From assembly GCF_945859685.1 (NCBI RefSeq), contig NC_079149.1:57058991-57122990 (forward strand): a stretch of DNA of 64,000 bases, given 5' to 3'. The position numbers were made by a program, and so were the translations under genes. The stretch's first letter is position 1. Every line of letters begins with the position of its first letter. The notes under the pieces are model-generated. The model made no database searches. It worked only from the letters and a program-made list of their open reading frames with translations, and was not told the origin of the DNA. This document shows, in pieces, positions 1 through 11,945 of the stretch. Source of the stretch: Eupeodes corollae (lineage: Eukaryota > Arthropoda > Insecta > Diptera > Syrphidae).

Positions 1-860
1 GTTTTAATTTGAAACAGAGGAGGCAGTGGAACTTAAAATCTGCAAGCTAAAAATCACTTCTATAAACGAATCCGTTTTTAAGTCCGTAATTCCTGGAGAT
101 TATGTTGGATAGCAGTATTTTTATATTTTTTATTTTTTTTTTAACTGGCCTTGTGGTTGTGGTTGCGGAGTGCTTGAAATATTATTCTTTTTCCACTACA
201 TCGTCGATGCATAAGAAAGATATGCAACCTAATTTTTGCTGCACAAATATTCTCAGAAATAATAAACGAGTAATATTAAGTTTAAAAGAATTTTTTCTTC
301 GAATTACCTATCGGATTTTTTTTTGTTTAATTTTTAAAAGTTATTGGAAACATAACAGAAAGTATTCCTTACATTATGACTTAAACTTGTTTGTAATCGG
401 CTTGGTAAAAAATTTGATTTTTGATTTGATATTTTAATTTAAGAATTGAATTTTTAATATACTAATTTATCATAATTTAACTAAACTAAATTCTTAATAA
501 AAATTTTTTTTTCATTTCAGATAAAAACGAAGAAAGTAGTCAAATTTAATCACTTTTAAAAAATGGAGTTAATTTTTAGAGTAGGTTACATTTTATATAC
601 ACAAGTAATTTTCGAAATATGTTATATTACATTTACTTGATGAATATGGTTTGGAGCCAAATATTTAAGATTAAAGTTATTAAATCATTTATACATTCTA
701 TTTAAATGTTTAATAATTAGTGCAACAGTTTAGAACACATACATGTACAATCGTTTAAATTCCTCAGGGTTCTTTCGGGAATGTTAAGATTGCAAAGAGT
801 TAATAATTATGTTTATAAATTTAACAATAAACAAAATACATAACAATAAAATATTGTTTG
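1..860. other. AT-rich stretch, no supported gene
   Basis: Nothing here is recognisable. An open frame at 102-437 (+) is long only because of T-rich codons and resembles nothing known. A good splice-acceptor-like tract (T-rich run followed by CAG) ends at 520, but the open frame after it stops within about ten codons. A gene entering from the left of the window cannot be excluded. Confidence 0.5.
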
Positions 861-878
861 TGCTGATAATATAGAACT

Positions 879-2146
879 TGGTAGGTTAGGTTCGGTTAGG
901 TTGGAGTGGCTGTTCAGATGTCATTGACTCACCTAGTCCTCAAGGGTCCATTGTGATACCACTAATGAGGTTACTCTTGGGAGAGTAATGAACTTAAACA
1001 AACCATTTTGTACTTTTAATGAAGTTAGAGAGACATTTTGTGTCAATCGTTGCCACTTCACTGGTATTATCGAAGAAGGGATTACCGAGAAAGTAATTCC
1101 TTCTAATGGAGAGTGCTGGACATGTACATAGAAGGTGTTGGACTGTTTCCTCTTCCTCCTCGTCCATGCAGCTTCTACAGAAGTCATTTGTGTAGACCCC
1201 TAGCCTCAGAGCATGTCTACCTATGAGGCAGTGTCCTGTTATTAGTCCAATTGTAGAGTTTATATTACTATTACTATTACATTACTTCTGCCTGGAATAC
1301 ACTAAATTGTTTGGGAAGTCTGTATGATAGGCTGAGATTCTGTTATTCCGAATACATACCACTTCCAACTCCGTAATCGGTCTTTGAACCGTCTGTATAG
1401 AAGTGTACCGCATCGTCTTCCATGGGTCTCTCTTCTTCCCAGGAGGATCTTGAAGGGATGGATTAATGGAAGCTTTTACCGAATACCATTTTTGGGGTGG
1501 TATATTCTAAGCGATCTGGGATAGATCTGAAATTGTCTAGAATAGTAGTATGTCCAGTATTGCTACTGTTCCATTGAGAGGTGGCTCTAAGCCTCACACA
1601 TGAGTTGGCTGCCACCATTATGGAGAAGATCTCAAGAGGTGTTAGGTTTAAAAGCACTTCCGGTGCTGCGGTTGGTGTTAAACGAAGTGCTCCTGTGATG
1701 CACATACCTACTGACCGCTGGACTTTGATGAGCTTATTTATATTTAGCATCTTGTCCAGTGCGTTCCACCATACGACAGCTCCATAAATTATTATCGGTC
1801 TGATTACCGAAGTGTATAGCCAGTGGGTTATTATTGGGGAGAAACCCCATTTTGATCCTATGGTCTTTTTACAAGTGAAAAGCGCTACAGTAGCCTTTTT
1901 GACTCTTTCATCAATATTTACCTTCCAATTTAGTTTTTTTTGTCTAAAATGATTCCTAAATATTTAGCTTGGTCGGAAAAGCTTGATGGTATTCTTTCAA
2001 TCTTGGGTGGATTAATCTGAGGAATTTTATACCTTCTTAAAAAGAGTATTAGTTCTGTTTTATGTGGATTGACGTCCAAGCCACATTACTTAGCCCATTT
2101 TACTAGCCTATTTAAGGAATTTTGTAGGAGTTCCAAGGGAACATGG
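879..2146 (-). mobile_element. LOA-type (I superfamily) non-LTR retrotransposon, 3' fragment
   Basis: Read on the - strand, this is the C-terminal third of a non-LTR polyprotein. It starts after the RT core (AKYLGIILDKK near 1960), passes through the conserved stretch IKVQRSVGMCITGALR (near 1710), and reaches the start of an RNase H domain. About 420 bases of RNase H are missing near 1260-1290, replaced by a short run of ATT/ATTAC units. A Cys-rich tail follows. The same tail is present in the + copy at 23545-24828. The 3' end carries CCTAA-type repeats (879-905, read as GGTTAGG on +). RNase H plus this tail places it in the I superfamily, most like LOA; that clade call is by eye. It is 5' truncated and full of stops. 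Confidence 0.85.
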
Positions 2147-2149
2147 TAA

Positions 2150-2428
2150 AAATCAAATAAATAAATAAGATGGCGCAACAATCCATTAAGAACTAGGGCT
2201 TAGTGACTTTCAACCAATTATGTGTGCGAGTAATGTTGTCAGGGATAGAGGGGACCTACAGTCTTAAGACAAATCCGAAGGGCTAATTTGAGAAAGCACT
2301 TTTCATGGCAATAATTACTCTTCGAGAATTTGTCAATTCCTCGCAAGAGGCAGTACCTGTGAAAAAACTTTAGATGGCGTAGACAGGGATTGAACCCAAG
2401 ACCTCTAGCATGACAGTTCTACACGCTT
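2150..2428 (-). repeat. tRNA-derived SINE, slightly 5'-truncated
   Basis: On the - strand this ends in a TTATTTATTTATTT tail (2150-2168) and carries the same body as the copy at 27764-28053. Near its 5' end (about 2385-2426) it has a tRNA-like promoter region with a B-box-like GGGTTCAATCCC. The A-box end is cut off at about 2426. It directly abuts the truncated 5' end of the LOA fragment, so one may have landed in the other. Confidence 0.85.
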
Positions 2429-2864
2429 TTTTAAATTCATTTTCTTGTTAATTCCATCTTAAAACTATCTAAAAAGCTAGACAAAAATTCATAAGATTCC
2501 TCAATAAATAGCCTAATTAACCATAACTTACAACTAGCTTATTGTTCCCATACGAACACTCTAAGTTTAACTGTAAAATTTAATACTAATGCCGTTTTGC
2601 CCTTAGATCTATTTTACTTTAATTCAATTTTATTTATTTTTGTTTTTATTAGAAAATTTGAGAAAAAATATTAATATTAAAATAATTTTTTTAAATTTTA
2701 CTTAAAAACTACTAAAAATATGGTCCTTAATAAAACTTAAAACAAGCTTTCATCTAACTTAAACTACCTTTTCTACCTATAAGCTACCTGGAACAAGAAA
2801 TATCTATCATTTTTTTTTGTTTCCAATTTTTTTTTTTTTTTAGTTCATGAATCACTGGATCAGT
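2429..2864. other. AT-rich spacer, nothing recognised
   Basis: A T/A-rich stretch with long T runs near 2810-2840. No coding or repeat signal was seen. Confidence 0.5.
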
Positions 2865-3600
2865 TCCGTTCCGTTCGGACACAGCCCTACTGAACCGAAA
2901 TATTTCTGCTCCGCCTTGTGCCAAGACGATTGTACAAGAGTCGCCTATCTACGGTTTGTCGTCTGACGTGGTTGCCTAGCGGAACTGCCAATCTATCCTG
3001 TATCATACCGCATCTGCCTAAAAAGAGGAATGCCTCTGGTGGAATAAAGCTGCTCAAGTGTACACTCTCCAAATACCCGTCGTTGGGATAGAACGCCCCG
3101 AAAATTAAATTGTTGGTCGAAGACATAGCTCTTGCAATTTGACCTCGAACGAGTTTTATCACGACCCCTTTATATAGGACCTCGTTGGAATAGTAATGTA
3201 CGTAAAAAGATTCGGCTGTTCTATACCAGCCGGTACAGCGTCGCAAACACTGCCGCTCGAACACCAGAAACTTCTTTATCTGGGATGGGGCACCGTTAAA
3301 CCACACAGGACAACCATATTAACGATGATCGGCCGAATGTGTGCCATGTAGCAGCATTTATAATGCCTGTCCAAAAATAAGTACTGATCAAATACCAAGG
3401 TACTTCACTACACTTTTACCGGTTAATCGTTGCCGGTGAGGATCAACGATAACCATTTCTAACCATACGCCAATTCTTACACGTATCCCTAGCCAACGGA
3501 GCCGGGGACAGAATTGTCTCTGACTTCTGGACATTTATTTTCAGTTTCCAGTTGTCGCAATATCGCTGAATCTTGTCGAAATCACGATGCAAGATAATTT
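2865..3600 (-). mobile_element. Jockey-like non-LTR retrotransposon, RT C-terminal fragment
   Basis: The - strand reads through the post-catalytic part of a non-LTR reverse transcriptase: FDKIQRYCDNWKLKINVQKS (near 3570), then a frame-shifted KYLG-like segment, then VWFNGAPSQIKKF (near 3300). A long C-terminal tail follows (ERQCLRRCTGWYRTAESFY, then FIPPEAFLFLGRCGMIQDR), ending near 2870. The catalytic palm motifs and everything 5' of them are absent. Frameshifts between 3300 and 3540 make it a dead relic. The clade is uncertain; the tail is Jockey-like. Confidence 0.75.
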
Positions 3601-3605
3601 TAATA

Positions 3606-3646
3606 ACCTCACACTAACCATCACGCCACGGATACTACTTCGTAGA
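3606..3646 (-). repeat. possible 5' tip of the SINE
   Basis: About 35 bases read TATCCGTGGCGTGATGGTTA on the - strand and go on into TGTG. This matches the A-box end of the full SINE at 28020-28053. Only the first ~40 bases of the SINE are present, wedged between two RT fragments. Confidence 0.45.
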
Positions 3647-3790
3647 AACAAGCCTATCCTATTTATTTCAGTGCAAATCTGGAAACTTTTTTGCACCAGT
3701 TCTAGTCTGGATTTATGACAGGTATAATTTGGTGCCCAAACCTGACCAACGAATTTGAGAATTGGCCGAAACAATGATACAAAAAACTGC
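3647..3790 (-). mobile_element. short non-LTR RT tail fragment
   Basis: The - strand reads RPILKFVGQVWAPNYTCH followed by RLELVQKSFQI. This is the RP(I/L)LEYASQVWAP...IQ(K/R)xF segment that follows the palm in Jockey/CR1-type reverse transcriptases. It differs from the neighbouring element at 2865-3600, so it is a separate relic. Confidence 0.6.
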
Positions 3791-5729
3791 TTTAATAAAC
3801 CAAGAATTGAATAGCCATATTAGTTATTAAATAAATGTTTTTGAATTTTCCATCAAATAACTCACCAAGTAAAAACATTTCATTAAGACGAAATAATGAT
3901 ATTCATTCAAACATGTAATTTAAAGAAATTACAGAAAACTTTTTTCTTTAAGCCCATACTTTTATCTTTATTAACGTTAAAAAGCAGACAATTACGAACA
4001 CATTAATCAAAAAACGAGTTAAGATCACAACGAAATTCTTTATAATCTCGAGAACTTGAAATAGTTTCGAATGTTTCAATGTTTCAATGTTTCAACACCC
4101 ACAGTAAATCATTCATAAAGAAAATAAAAAAAAGGCCTTAAATGACTACCTTGTGGAATTCCAGAGTTAACTTCAAATTTCTTCGATTCGAAACCATTAA
4201 AAAGTACAGAGTAAGATTCAAACTTATTTACAAAGTGTTCACTAAATAGCAACTTCCTTAATTTAACAAGAAATACTCGATTTGAGTACTAAAACAGTCC
4301 ATCTGTTTTTTTTTGCTTTTAAATGAGTCGAAAAAGTTTTAAGCTAATTCTATTTAAATAGTCACGGTTCTACCCGTCCGCTGTAGTAAATCCTTGTTGA
4401 TTTTTCATTAGCAAAGCTAAATGTATAGCTCTTAAACGTCAATAAATATTTTTTAAATTTATATTATTCAAATCCTAATTTCTCATGACTCTTTTTTGTA
4501 TCGCTATAAACAAAAATGTTCTTAAGACTATTTTCCCTAAGATTCCTCAATAAATGGGTTAGCTAACGCTTAACGAATTTTTATGATCGAACCGATAGTT
4601 CTAGAGATTAGCGTGTTCAAACAAGCAAGCAAACAAACAAACAAACAAACTCTTCAGATTTATAATATTTATAATATGTAAGTTAAGATTTCCTCTCAAA
4701 TATGTTCAATATTTTACTTTAACACTTAAACACTTTTTTAATCTATTTCCGAAGCTAATGCATCAAATTATAATAAAAGTTCATAAAATGTATTAAATGT
4801 TCGTCAATTTTTGAGAAGGTTTATCGCAGTCTCTTATAATATAGAAACCTCATATACATAGGGTATGTTTTAAAAGTGATAAGGATACCACACTAAATGA
4901 CATAATGAACTTGAATTTGTTTCCTTCTTACGATAACGATATACATAATTACAAAAGATTGTATCAACAAACACATCAAACACAACACAACCGACATTTT
5001 TACTCTAAAACCACAAATGTGAGCTACTCGCATATACGAGCTATACTGCTTTTGTATTTTTAATAGCATAGAAGACCGTACTTATTTTGCATTTTTGTAT
5101 AAATAGGTTGTAGGTTAACTTGATAAAAAGACTAGGTGCTGATGAGCTTTCATTTTAATGTTCTATAAGACAAAGCATAAACGGTTCACACCAAAGACCA
5201 GAACTTTAAGAAAAAACAAGCTTGAGCGGGAAATTTTTTTAAGATACAGTAACACTATCTATCTTAAGTATCTTACCACCAGGCTATATGATAATGATAA
5301 AATAATTCAAAACTAAGGTGAAGGGAGAATTCGATAGTACATATAATCTGAGGTTACCATTTGTTGTTTAAAACATGTACTAAAGAACATTTTAAAATAC
5401 ACGAGATACGTTTACAAGTTTACGAACACTCAAGACTTTTTAATTTAAAATTCTATTAAAAACTTTAACACAAGACTTTTTCTTGCATACAAATTGTTTG
5501 TTTTAAACAATTCCGATTAATAAAGGCATGTGCTTTTTTTTCAAACTATAACAGATGCGAAATATTAAATTTAGTAATTTTAATAATTTAGTGAGCTAAA
5601 AATATGATTTTAATATTTTTAAACGATATTGAAACATATTATCTCTTAACATTAAACAAAAATGTTCAAGTCCATTGTATTACTAAATCCATTTAATCAT
5701 AAGACATCTAAGTTTCTGACATTTTATGC
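3791..5729. other. AT-rich spacer with two short tandem repeats
   Basis: No gene is supported. There is a short TGTTTCAA-type tandem repeat near 4067-4096 and a CAAA/CAAG microsatellite at 4617-4651. The rest looks like unconstrained AT-rich sequence. Confidence 0.55.
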
Positions 5730-5995
5730 AATGCTCAAAAACGCTCAACAACAACACGCTTTGATCTTCCAATTATGTCAATATCATCTGCGTATCCGAG
5801 TAATTAGATGGACCTTTGTAAGATTGTGCCTCTAGTGTTAGCGGTTGAGTTTTGCACAATTCTTTCCAGAACGATGCTGAAGAAGTCGTATTACAGTCAT
5901 TTCCTTGGCTAAAACCTTTTTTGACATCAAATGCATCGGTGAGATCTTTTCCGACCTTGATAGAGCAGCTTGCATTCTCCATCGTCATTCTGCAA
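5730..5995 (-). mobile_element. RTE-type non-LTR retrotransposon, RT fragment
   Basis: This is a near copy of the - strand segment at 9546-9815. The - strand reads SCSIKVGKDLTDAFDVKKGF, which in the longer copies comes just before the RQGD box of the RT. It then continues across a frameshift to the region of the YADD box. Both ends are truncated. It differs from the 9.5-kb copy by scattered substitutions, so it is an independent fragment of the same family. Confidence 0.85.
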
Positions 5996-6199
5996 AAACG
6001 GATAATTAATGCCTTAATTGCTAACGTTAGGTTTACAATATTTACTTTAATCTTAACTTAAAATCAACATAATCTCAACTACTTATGGCAAACAAAATGA
6101 ATTCAAAGCTTGCAGATTTGAGAATGTATGGTATTGTTATAAGAGATTTTTAGCACTCTTTGAGTCTATGGAGTTAATTAAGTATATCAGTTGAAAAAA

Positions 6200-6865
6200 T
6201 TAAGACACAATCTTAAACATCTACGTAAATAATTTATATTTCACCAATAGTAGTAGGACACCCATACCACACAAGCGTATTCAAAAATTGGCCTGACAAA
6301 AAAATTTATAAAAAGGAATTTCATAAGATAACTTGCCAAACGTTTTATTAATGTCATTGGAAAAATTAAAAAAAATTCAATAGACTTGAATATCGAATAC
6401 ATACAAACAAGGGGTATAGAGAATTTTAAAAAATTAGTAATTGTTGGTAGATTTATCACTGACAAGGAATTCAAACAATTTAGGAATAGGAGACAATTTT
6501 GCTAGAAGTTGTAAAGAAGAAACAATGGATAGGAAACAAAACAAACACTAATCAACATAAATGATATAATTCAATCAGAACCAGTAATGAATACAACATT
6601 AAGCTTTGAAATATTGTCACATATGGGAGCCTCACAATTCAAAATTGATTGCTGAAAGATGACTGTATATTCTTGTGTGTAAGAAATACGAGAGCAGGTG
6701 CTTGCAGAACAAAAATCGTCAAAAGCAGCCTTAAAACAATTTGAGAAAATGTTCGACATTAACTCTGAAAGATGGTTTGTAGAATTTTGAAAGGTCTTTC
6801 CAATGACGTATCTCCAAATCATATGGGGGATCATTTTTAGATCAGACTCAGTATTCGCCATTGAA
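6200..6865 (-). mobile_element. degenerate Jockey/CR1-like non-LTR fragment
   Basis: Two - strand segments lie in the order expected of one element. At 6861-6571 is the linker between endonuclease and RT (MIWRYVIGKTF, then ISKLNVVFITGSD, as in the ...SGSDGIPP start of RT). At 6474-6241 is the tail segment FVRPIFEYACVVW. The RT core between them is deleted. Many stops are present. The assignment rests on these two short motif matches. Confidence 0.55.
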
Positions 6866-9409
6866 TTCCAATTGAGAGTACAATAAGTTTAAATAAGTCA
6901 TAAAGTCGTATAAGTAAACTAAACCAGGCCTTATTTCCATTTAAAGTTTTTAAATGCTTAGCTCTAATTTAAAGTTTTTAATTCGAGCAGTACGACAATA
7001 TCTAAAAAACAATCAAATACAATTCCATAAAATAGTAAAAGCATTTCGCACCATTAGAATCAAAGTGGATCTCTAAACTCTAAAACTCTAAACTGTCACT
7101 ATTCAGACTTATTGAGATTTACAGTTTTTATTGTTTCGATTTTATTTAGTTTTTACAAATTTTGAAAAATCTTTTAAGTTGTTAAACATTTAGAAAACTG
7201 GCAACTAGCTTCATTGTTTTTAAGCACTTAAATATTTTGCAGCTACCGTTTTGAATATTTTCTTTCAAAGATTGGACTTAAAGTTCAATAATTCGCTACT
7301 ATAAAAATTGACTTATTGGCGTTTGAAAATTTGTTTTAAAGAAATACGTAAATAAGATATCTTTAAAACATTTTTGAAGAATTTTTTCGTCAAAGTCTTA
7401 ATAAAATTGTATTTAAAATTCAACATGAATTGGTTGATATTTCAATTTTTAAGCGAAAACACATAACAAATTAATACTTGGCTTCAAAGTTTTATTTATG
7501 AAAGCTATTTTTATCAATGAAGTTTTTTAATTTATCTCAAAATATATAGTTTTATAAACATTTTAAGCATTCTATTGTGGTTTGTGAAAACTTAATTTTT
7601 AAAAGACAATCCTGAGTGGCGCTAGAATTTTGTTTAACAAAATACAGCCAATTCTTCAAATATTTTGGGGAAACTATCTTATTAATTTCAATGAAGTACA
7701 ACATTTGAATTTAAATTTGTAAAACAAAAATCTTTCAACGCACAGCATGCACCTTATCTTGCACCTGCCAAAAATTCTTTGTAGTGCAAGATCAGGGTAT
7801 TGCATTCAAACCTAAATGATTACCTTAATGAATACAAAAGTTATGCCTACAAATTTTAGAATTTGACAAGAGTATATATTATCTTTTTTCGTAGTCCTTT
7901 TTGATTCTCTACATTATTGTCTGCTACAATTTCCAATATTTCTTTAAAATGATGGTATTGATTCTATCATTGTAAAACAATACTAGTTAATTGATAAATT
8001 GAAGTGTTCCTGTAGTTGACAAAATCAGTGCTTGGTCGAACTTTCAACGCTATGTAATATCTGCAAATACTTTTATAATTTTGATTATCTGCCACTTACA
8101 CTTATGCCTTAGACATTTGAAATTTGGTAAGATGTATTTCACATTAGTTTAGAAATTTAAATGGGTACCAAATTGGATAACTAACAAGTTACAAGCTTAT
8201 TTATACATGGCTGCAGACAACTATTTATAATGTTCAATAACTTCTTCAAAACTTGTAAGTCGTCTATAGTTGGCAGAAATAATAAATTTCGTAAACACAA
8301 ATAGTAGAATCCATGCAGTCTTTCGATTTGCTCACATTTTTTTCTCAAGAACCTGGCACCACTAATATTAACCTTTCATTTGACTTCACTCAAAATAAAT
8401 TCCGTTGATATTTTTATTGCTTTATTACGTGGAAATATAAGAACAAAAATGGCAAATCTCATTCTCGTCTTATGTTGTTGTTTGTATAGGTACACCCTTT
8501 AGTTGTTGTACTATTTCTTCTTTTTCTCAAGAAAACATACACAAAATAAGTACCTATAGGTAATGAGCCATACTTCGACATATTCCGAAGAAGCTACATA
8601 CCTATACACAAATAGAAATCAGCATAGACAAAAAAGTACTTGGACGAATTTGACACAAATTCCCTTGTAAAATAGAGCTGATGCTGAAAGAAAAAGCTCT
8701 GTTTTGAAATATAACTTGAGGGCTACAAAACCTTCACATCATATTATTACATTCTTATACATCTTGTAAAAGGAACATCGTTTTCTTGGAAATACATCTA
8801 TAGAATGGTTAGGTTATACGTAATAACCAATTTATTTTCACGGTAATGTCATGCGTGTAATTCGGAAAAAGCCGTTGATTTGTTATAGAAGCCTAACGTA
8901 GTAAGAAAGATACCTATCTCAATGGGACCTTGAGATGAAGACACATAAGAACATAAGACAAATATAAATATAAGTAAGAAGCTCTTAGAAAAAAAATTGT
9001 ATTGCGGTATTGGTAGCTACACCCTTCATACAAACGTATACATCAGTATAGTGTTCGTGGAAGGTACTCGTATGTATGTACCTAGTATAAAATATATTTC
9101 TATTTTGGATTAAAACCCAACTTTGATTTGTTTGAACGAGAGCATTTTTTTTGTTTGGTTTTTGAGAATCAATGACGTTGAAATGATAGGAAAATTCACT
9201 CGATATTATTAGATTAGAGGTCGTTGGTTTGAAGAAGACTTTATTAAAAGAGAAATATATAAGATGGTGCCACAGATTTGTTTGTTTCATAACGCGTGAG
9301 CTAAAAAAATCCTTTTTATAAAATTTATAGAAAATATACATTTTTGCTTCAAATTTCCGGTGTTTTGTGAATAAGTTTGAATTTTAAGGATTTTTCAAAG
9401 TTAATTAGT
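6866..9409. other. long AT-rich stretch, nothing recognised
   Basis: About 2.5 kb without a supported gene, RNA or repeat. Open frames, including one at 8985-9341 (-), have low-complexity AT-driven composition and no family resemblance. Confidence 0.55.
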
Positions 9410-9535
9410 TAGTGGTCAAGACCAAGTATATGCTGTCATCAAAAAAGGACACTGAACAACGACGTCTTGGACAAAACGTCACCATGAACAGCTATAACTT
9501 TGAGGTAGTTAAGGACTTTGCCTATCTAGGCACCG
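9410..9535 (+). mobile_element. inverted end of the neighbouring RTE element
   Basis: On the + strand this reads YMLSSKKDTEQRRLG...FEVVKDFAYLGTA, the segment just after the catalytic palm. It matches 33136-33270 of the + copy. The adjoining element (9536-11945) runs on the - strand and stops exactly where this segment would begin. The distal piece has therefore been flipped in place, and the rest of the 3' end is lost. Confidence 0.85.
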
Positions 9536-11945
9536 CTTCTTCGCTTCCGTCGCGATGCTCAAAAACGCTCTACGACATCACGCTTTGATCTTCCAATTAT
9601 GTCAATATCATATGCGTATCCGAGTAATTGGATGGACCTTTGTAAGATTGTGCCTCTAGTGTTAGCGGTTGAGTTTTGCACAATTCTTTCCAGAACGATG
9701 CTGAAGAAGTCGCATTACAGTGCATTGAACTGTCTAAAACCTTTTTTGACATCAAATGCATCGGTGAGATCTTTTCCGACCTTGATAGAGCAGCTTGCAT
9801 TCTCAATCGTCATTCTGCACAAACGGATAAGTTTGACAGGGATGCCAAAACTAGACTTTGGTGTGTAGAGCTCTTCACTTTGGAAGCTGTCGTACGAGGC
9901 TTTAAAATCGATAAAGAGATGGTGGGTATCGCATTGAAGCCTCTGGTTTTTTCCAAGATCTGCCGTAGTGTGAATATTTGGTGAATAGTGGTTTCCTGGT
10001 TTGAAGCCACACTGCCTTACCAATCAGGTTGTTGACGAACGGCTTCAGACGTTCACAAAATACGGCAGAGCGGATCTTATATGCAACGTTAAGGAGACTG
10101 ATGCCTCTGTAGTTGGCACAATTTAGAGGGTCTCCTTTCTTATGTATCGGGCACACTATGCTGAGATTCCACTCATCGGGCATGCTTTCTTTCGACCATA
10201 TTTTGCAGATGAGTTGGTGCATGCTCCCTACCAAGTCTTCGCCTGCTACTTTGAATAGTTCGGCAGCGGTGCCGTCAGCCCCAGCAACTTTGTTTGACTT
10301 AAGTTTCGATATAGCTATCTTCACTTCGTCGAGGTCGGGTAGGCGGAATTGTTGATTTGCGTCGCCTTTCGTCTTTACAGGCTTCGGTTCGTAGCTGGTT
10401 CCCTTGGAAGGTTTTTTTTACCTTTTAGTAAAATTTACGAGCCTCATTCCTGTTGTGACATAACTTTTTCTCCTCGATCATGCTCTCTGTTTTGCCATCT
10501 AAGAAGCCGGTGTTCCTCTCTCCTCTTCTTCCTCAGCATAGAGGTTACTAAAGACTCGATCGGAAAAGGACACGGCTGTCTCTTGCGATTGTAGCCGTCT
10601 AACGTTGAAACTTCTCACAGTACTTCCTTGTTTTGGCTTGGACCGGGATATCCGTAGCCGTACCTTGGCTACAACGAGGTAGTGGTCCGAGTCAATGTTG
10701 GCCCCTCGGAAAGTTCAGATATCCTGTATACTGGAGAAGTGTCGTGCGTCGCAATGTGGTCAAACTGGTTGACAGTTGATTGATCAGGTGATTTCCATGT
10801 CCAATTGTGGGTATTAAGATGTTTGAACTGCGTTGTAGCTACCAGAATGCTCTCGCAACGCAGCGCAATCGATCAGTATGAATACGTTGTAGGAGGTGGT
10901 GTCTCCCGATTGTGCCACCAAAGATATCTTCTCTTCCAAGCTTTGCGTTAAAATTTCCTAAGAAAATTTTAATGTCATAGACAGGGCAATGCTCATAAGT
11001 ATTGGCCAAGAGCTCGAAGAATATGTCTTTGGTGTCTTCATCTTTCTCCTCTGTTAGGCATGCGCGTATATTAGGCTTATGTTGGCGAATTTAGCCTTGA
11101 TGCAGATTGTCGTGATGCGCTCTCTCGCACTGTTTAAACTCAAGTATTTTTGCCTGCGTCTAGTTTCAACAACAAATCCACACCCAAATAGACGCTGCCT
11201 TTGTTTTCGGTAGCAGTCGCCGTAGTATACACCGCAGCCTTTTTTATTGCGTTTGACTTGGATGAAGGTAATATCTGCCTAATTGTTCGACTGCACGTGG
11301 TCTGTTAAGAACCTAACATTCCATGTACAAACTTATTCGTTTGGCGAATTTAGCCTTGATGCAGATTGTCGTGATGCGCTCTCTCGCACTGTTTAAACTC
11401 AAGTATTTTTGCCTGCGTCTAGTTTCAACAACAAATCCACACCCAAATAGACGCTGCCTTTGTTTTCGGTAGCAGTCGCCGTAGTATACACCGCAGCCTT
11501 TTTTATTGCGTTTGACTTGGATGAAGGTAATATCTGCCTAATTGTTCGACTGCACGTGGTCTGTTAAGAACCTAACATTCCATGTACAGATCCGAAGTTT
11601 GTTGTCCATATTTGGTTTGCTTGGGTTGTCAACAGTAAATCCGTCCGTGTCCGAGGCTTGTTGGTGCTTCGCAGCTAAGGTATTTTTAACGTGGCCAGAA
11701 AGTCACCCCAACGGAACAACCCCCAACCTGGAGGGCAAGATTTTTAGTATAACTTCAAGGACGGGGAGCCGGATACCACTCCTTTCCATCCTGGGCTCCG
11801 AATATGTCGAAGAAGCCCTATAAGGTGTTCACTAAGTAGTTCAACCTTACTGGAACTGTAGACGCCACCATTGATTCCATCTCGAGAATTCGTCCGCTGC
11901 CGTCTGGATAAGGAGAGGTGCCTAAGTGGAAACACCACCGACAGC
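9536..11945 (-). mobile_element. RTE-type non-LTR retrotransposon, defective
   Basis: On the - strand a 5' region starts near 11940 (PLRHLSLSRRQRTNSRD). It is followed by an apurinic-type endonuclease: start CTWNVRFLTDHVQ near 11580, and DIKIFLGNFNAKLG with IFGGTIGRHH near 10900-10990. The reverse transcriptase follows: KLKSNKVAGADG near 10300, IVCPIHKKGDPLNCANYRG near 10150, and FIDFKASYDS near 9900. There is no RNase H. Stops and frameshifts interrupt the frame throughout. A 248-base piece of the endonuclease start is duplicated in tandem (11082-11588). The RTE call rests on the overall plan and on the sister copy at 31125-33740, which ends in a microsatellite as RTE elements do. Confidence 0.88.
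11082..11588. repeat. 248-base perfect tandem duplication with 11-base spacer
   Basis: Bases 11082-11329 and 11341-11588 appear identical over 248 positions and are separated by 11 bases (11330-11340). The repeat lies inside the endonuclease start of the RTE copy. The surrounding element is visibly decayed, so perfect identity implies a recent duplication, gene conversion or an assembly error. Confidence 0.92.

Noticed and set aside
102..437. 111-codon open frame with a hydrophobic start on the + strand
   Set aside because: Composition follows T-rich and AT-rich runs; no domain, no promoter and no supported exon structure.
879..905. Interstitial telomere (TTAGG)
   Set aside because: Only two or three imperfect units, and they coincide with the 3' end of a non-LTR element; a tail is the simpler reading.
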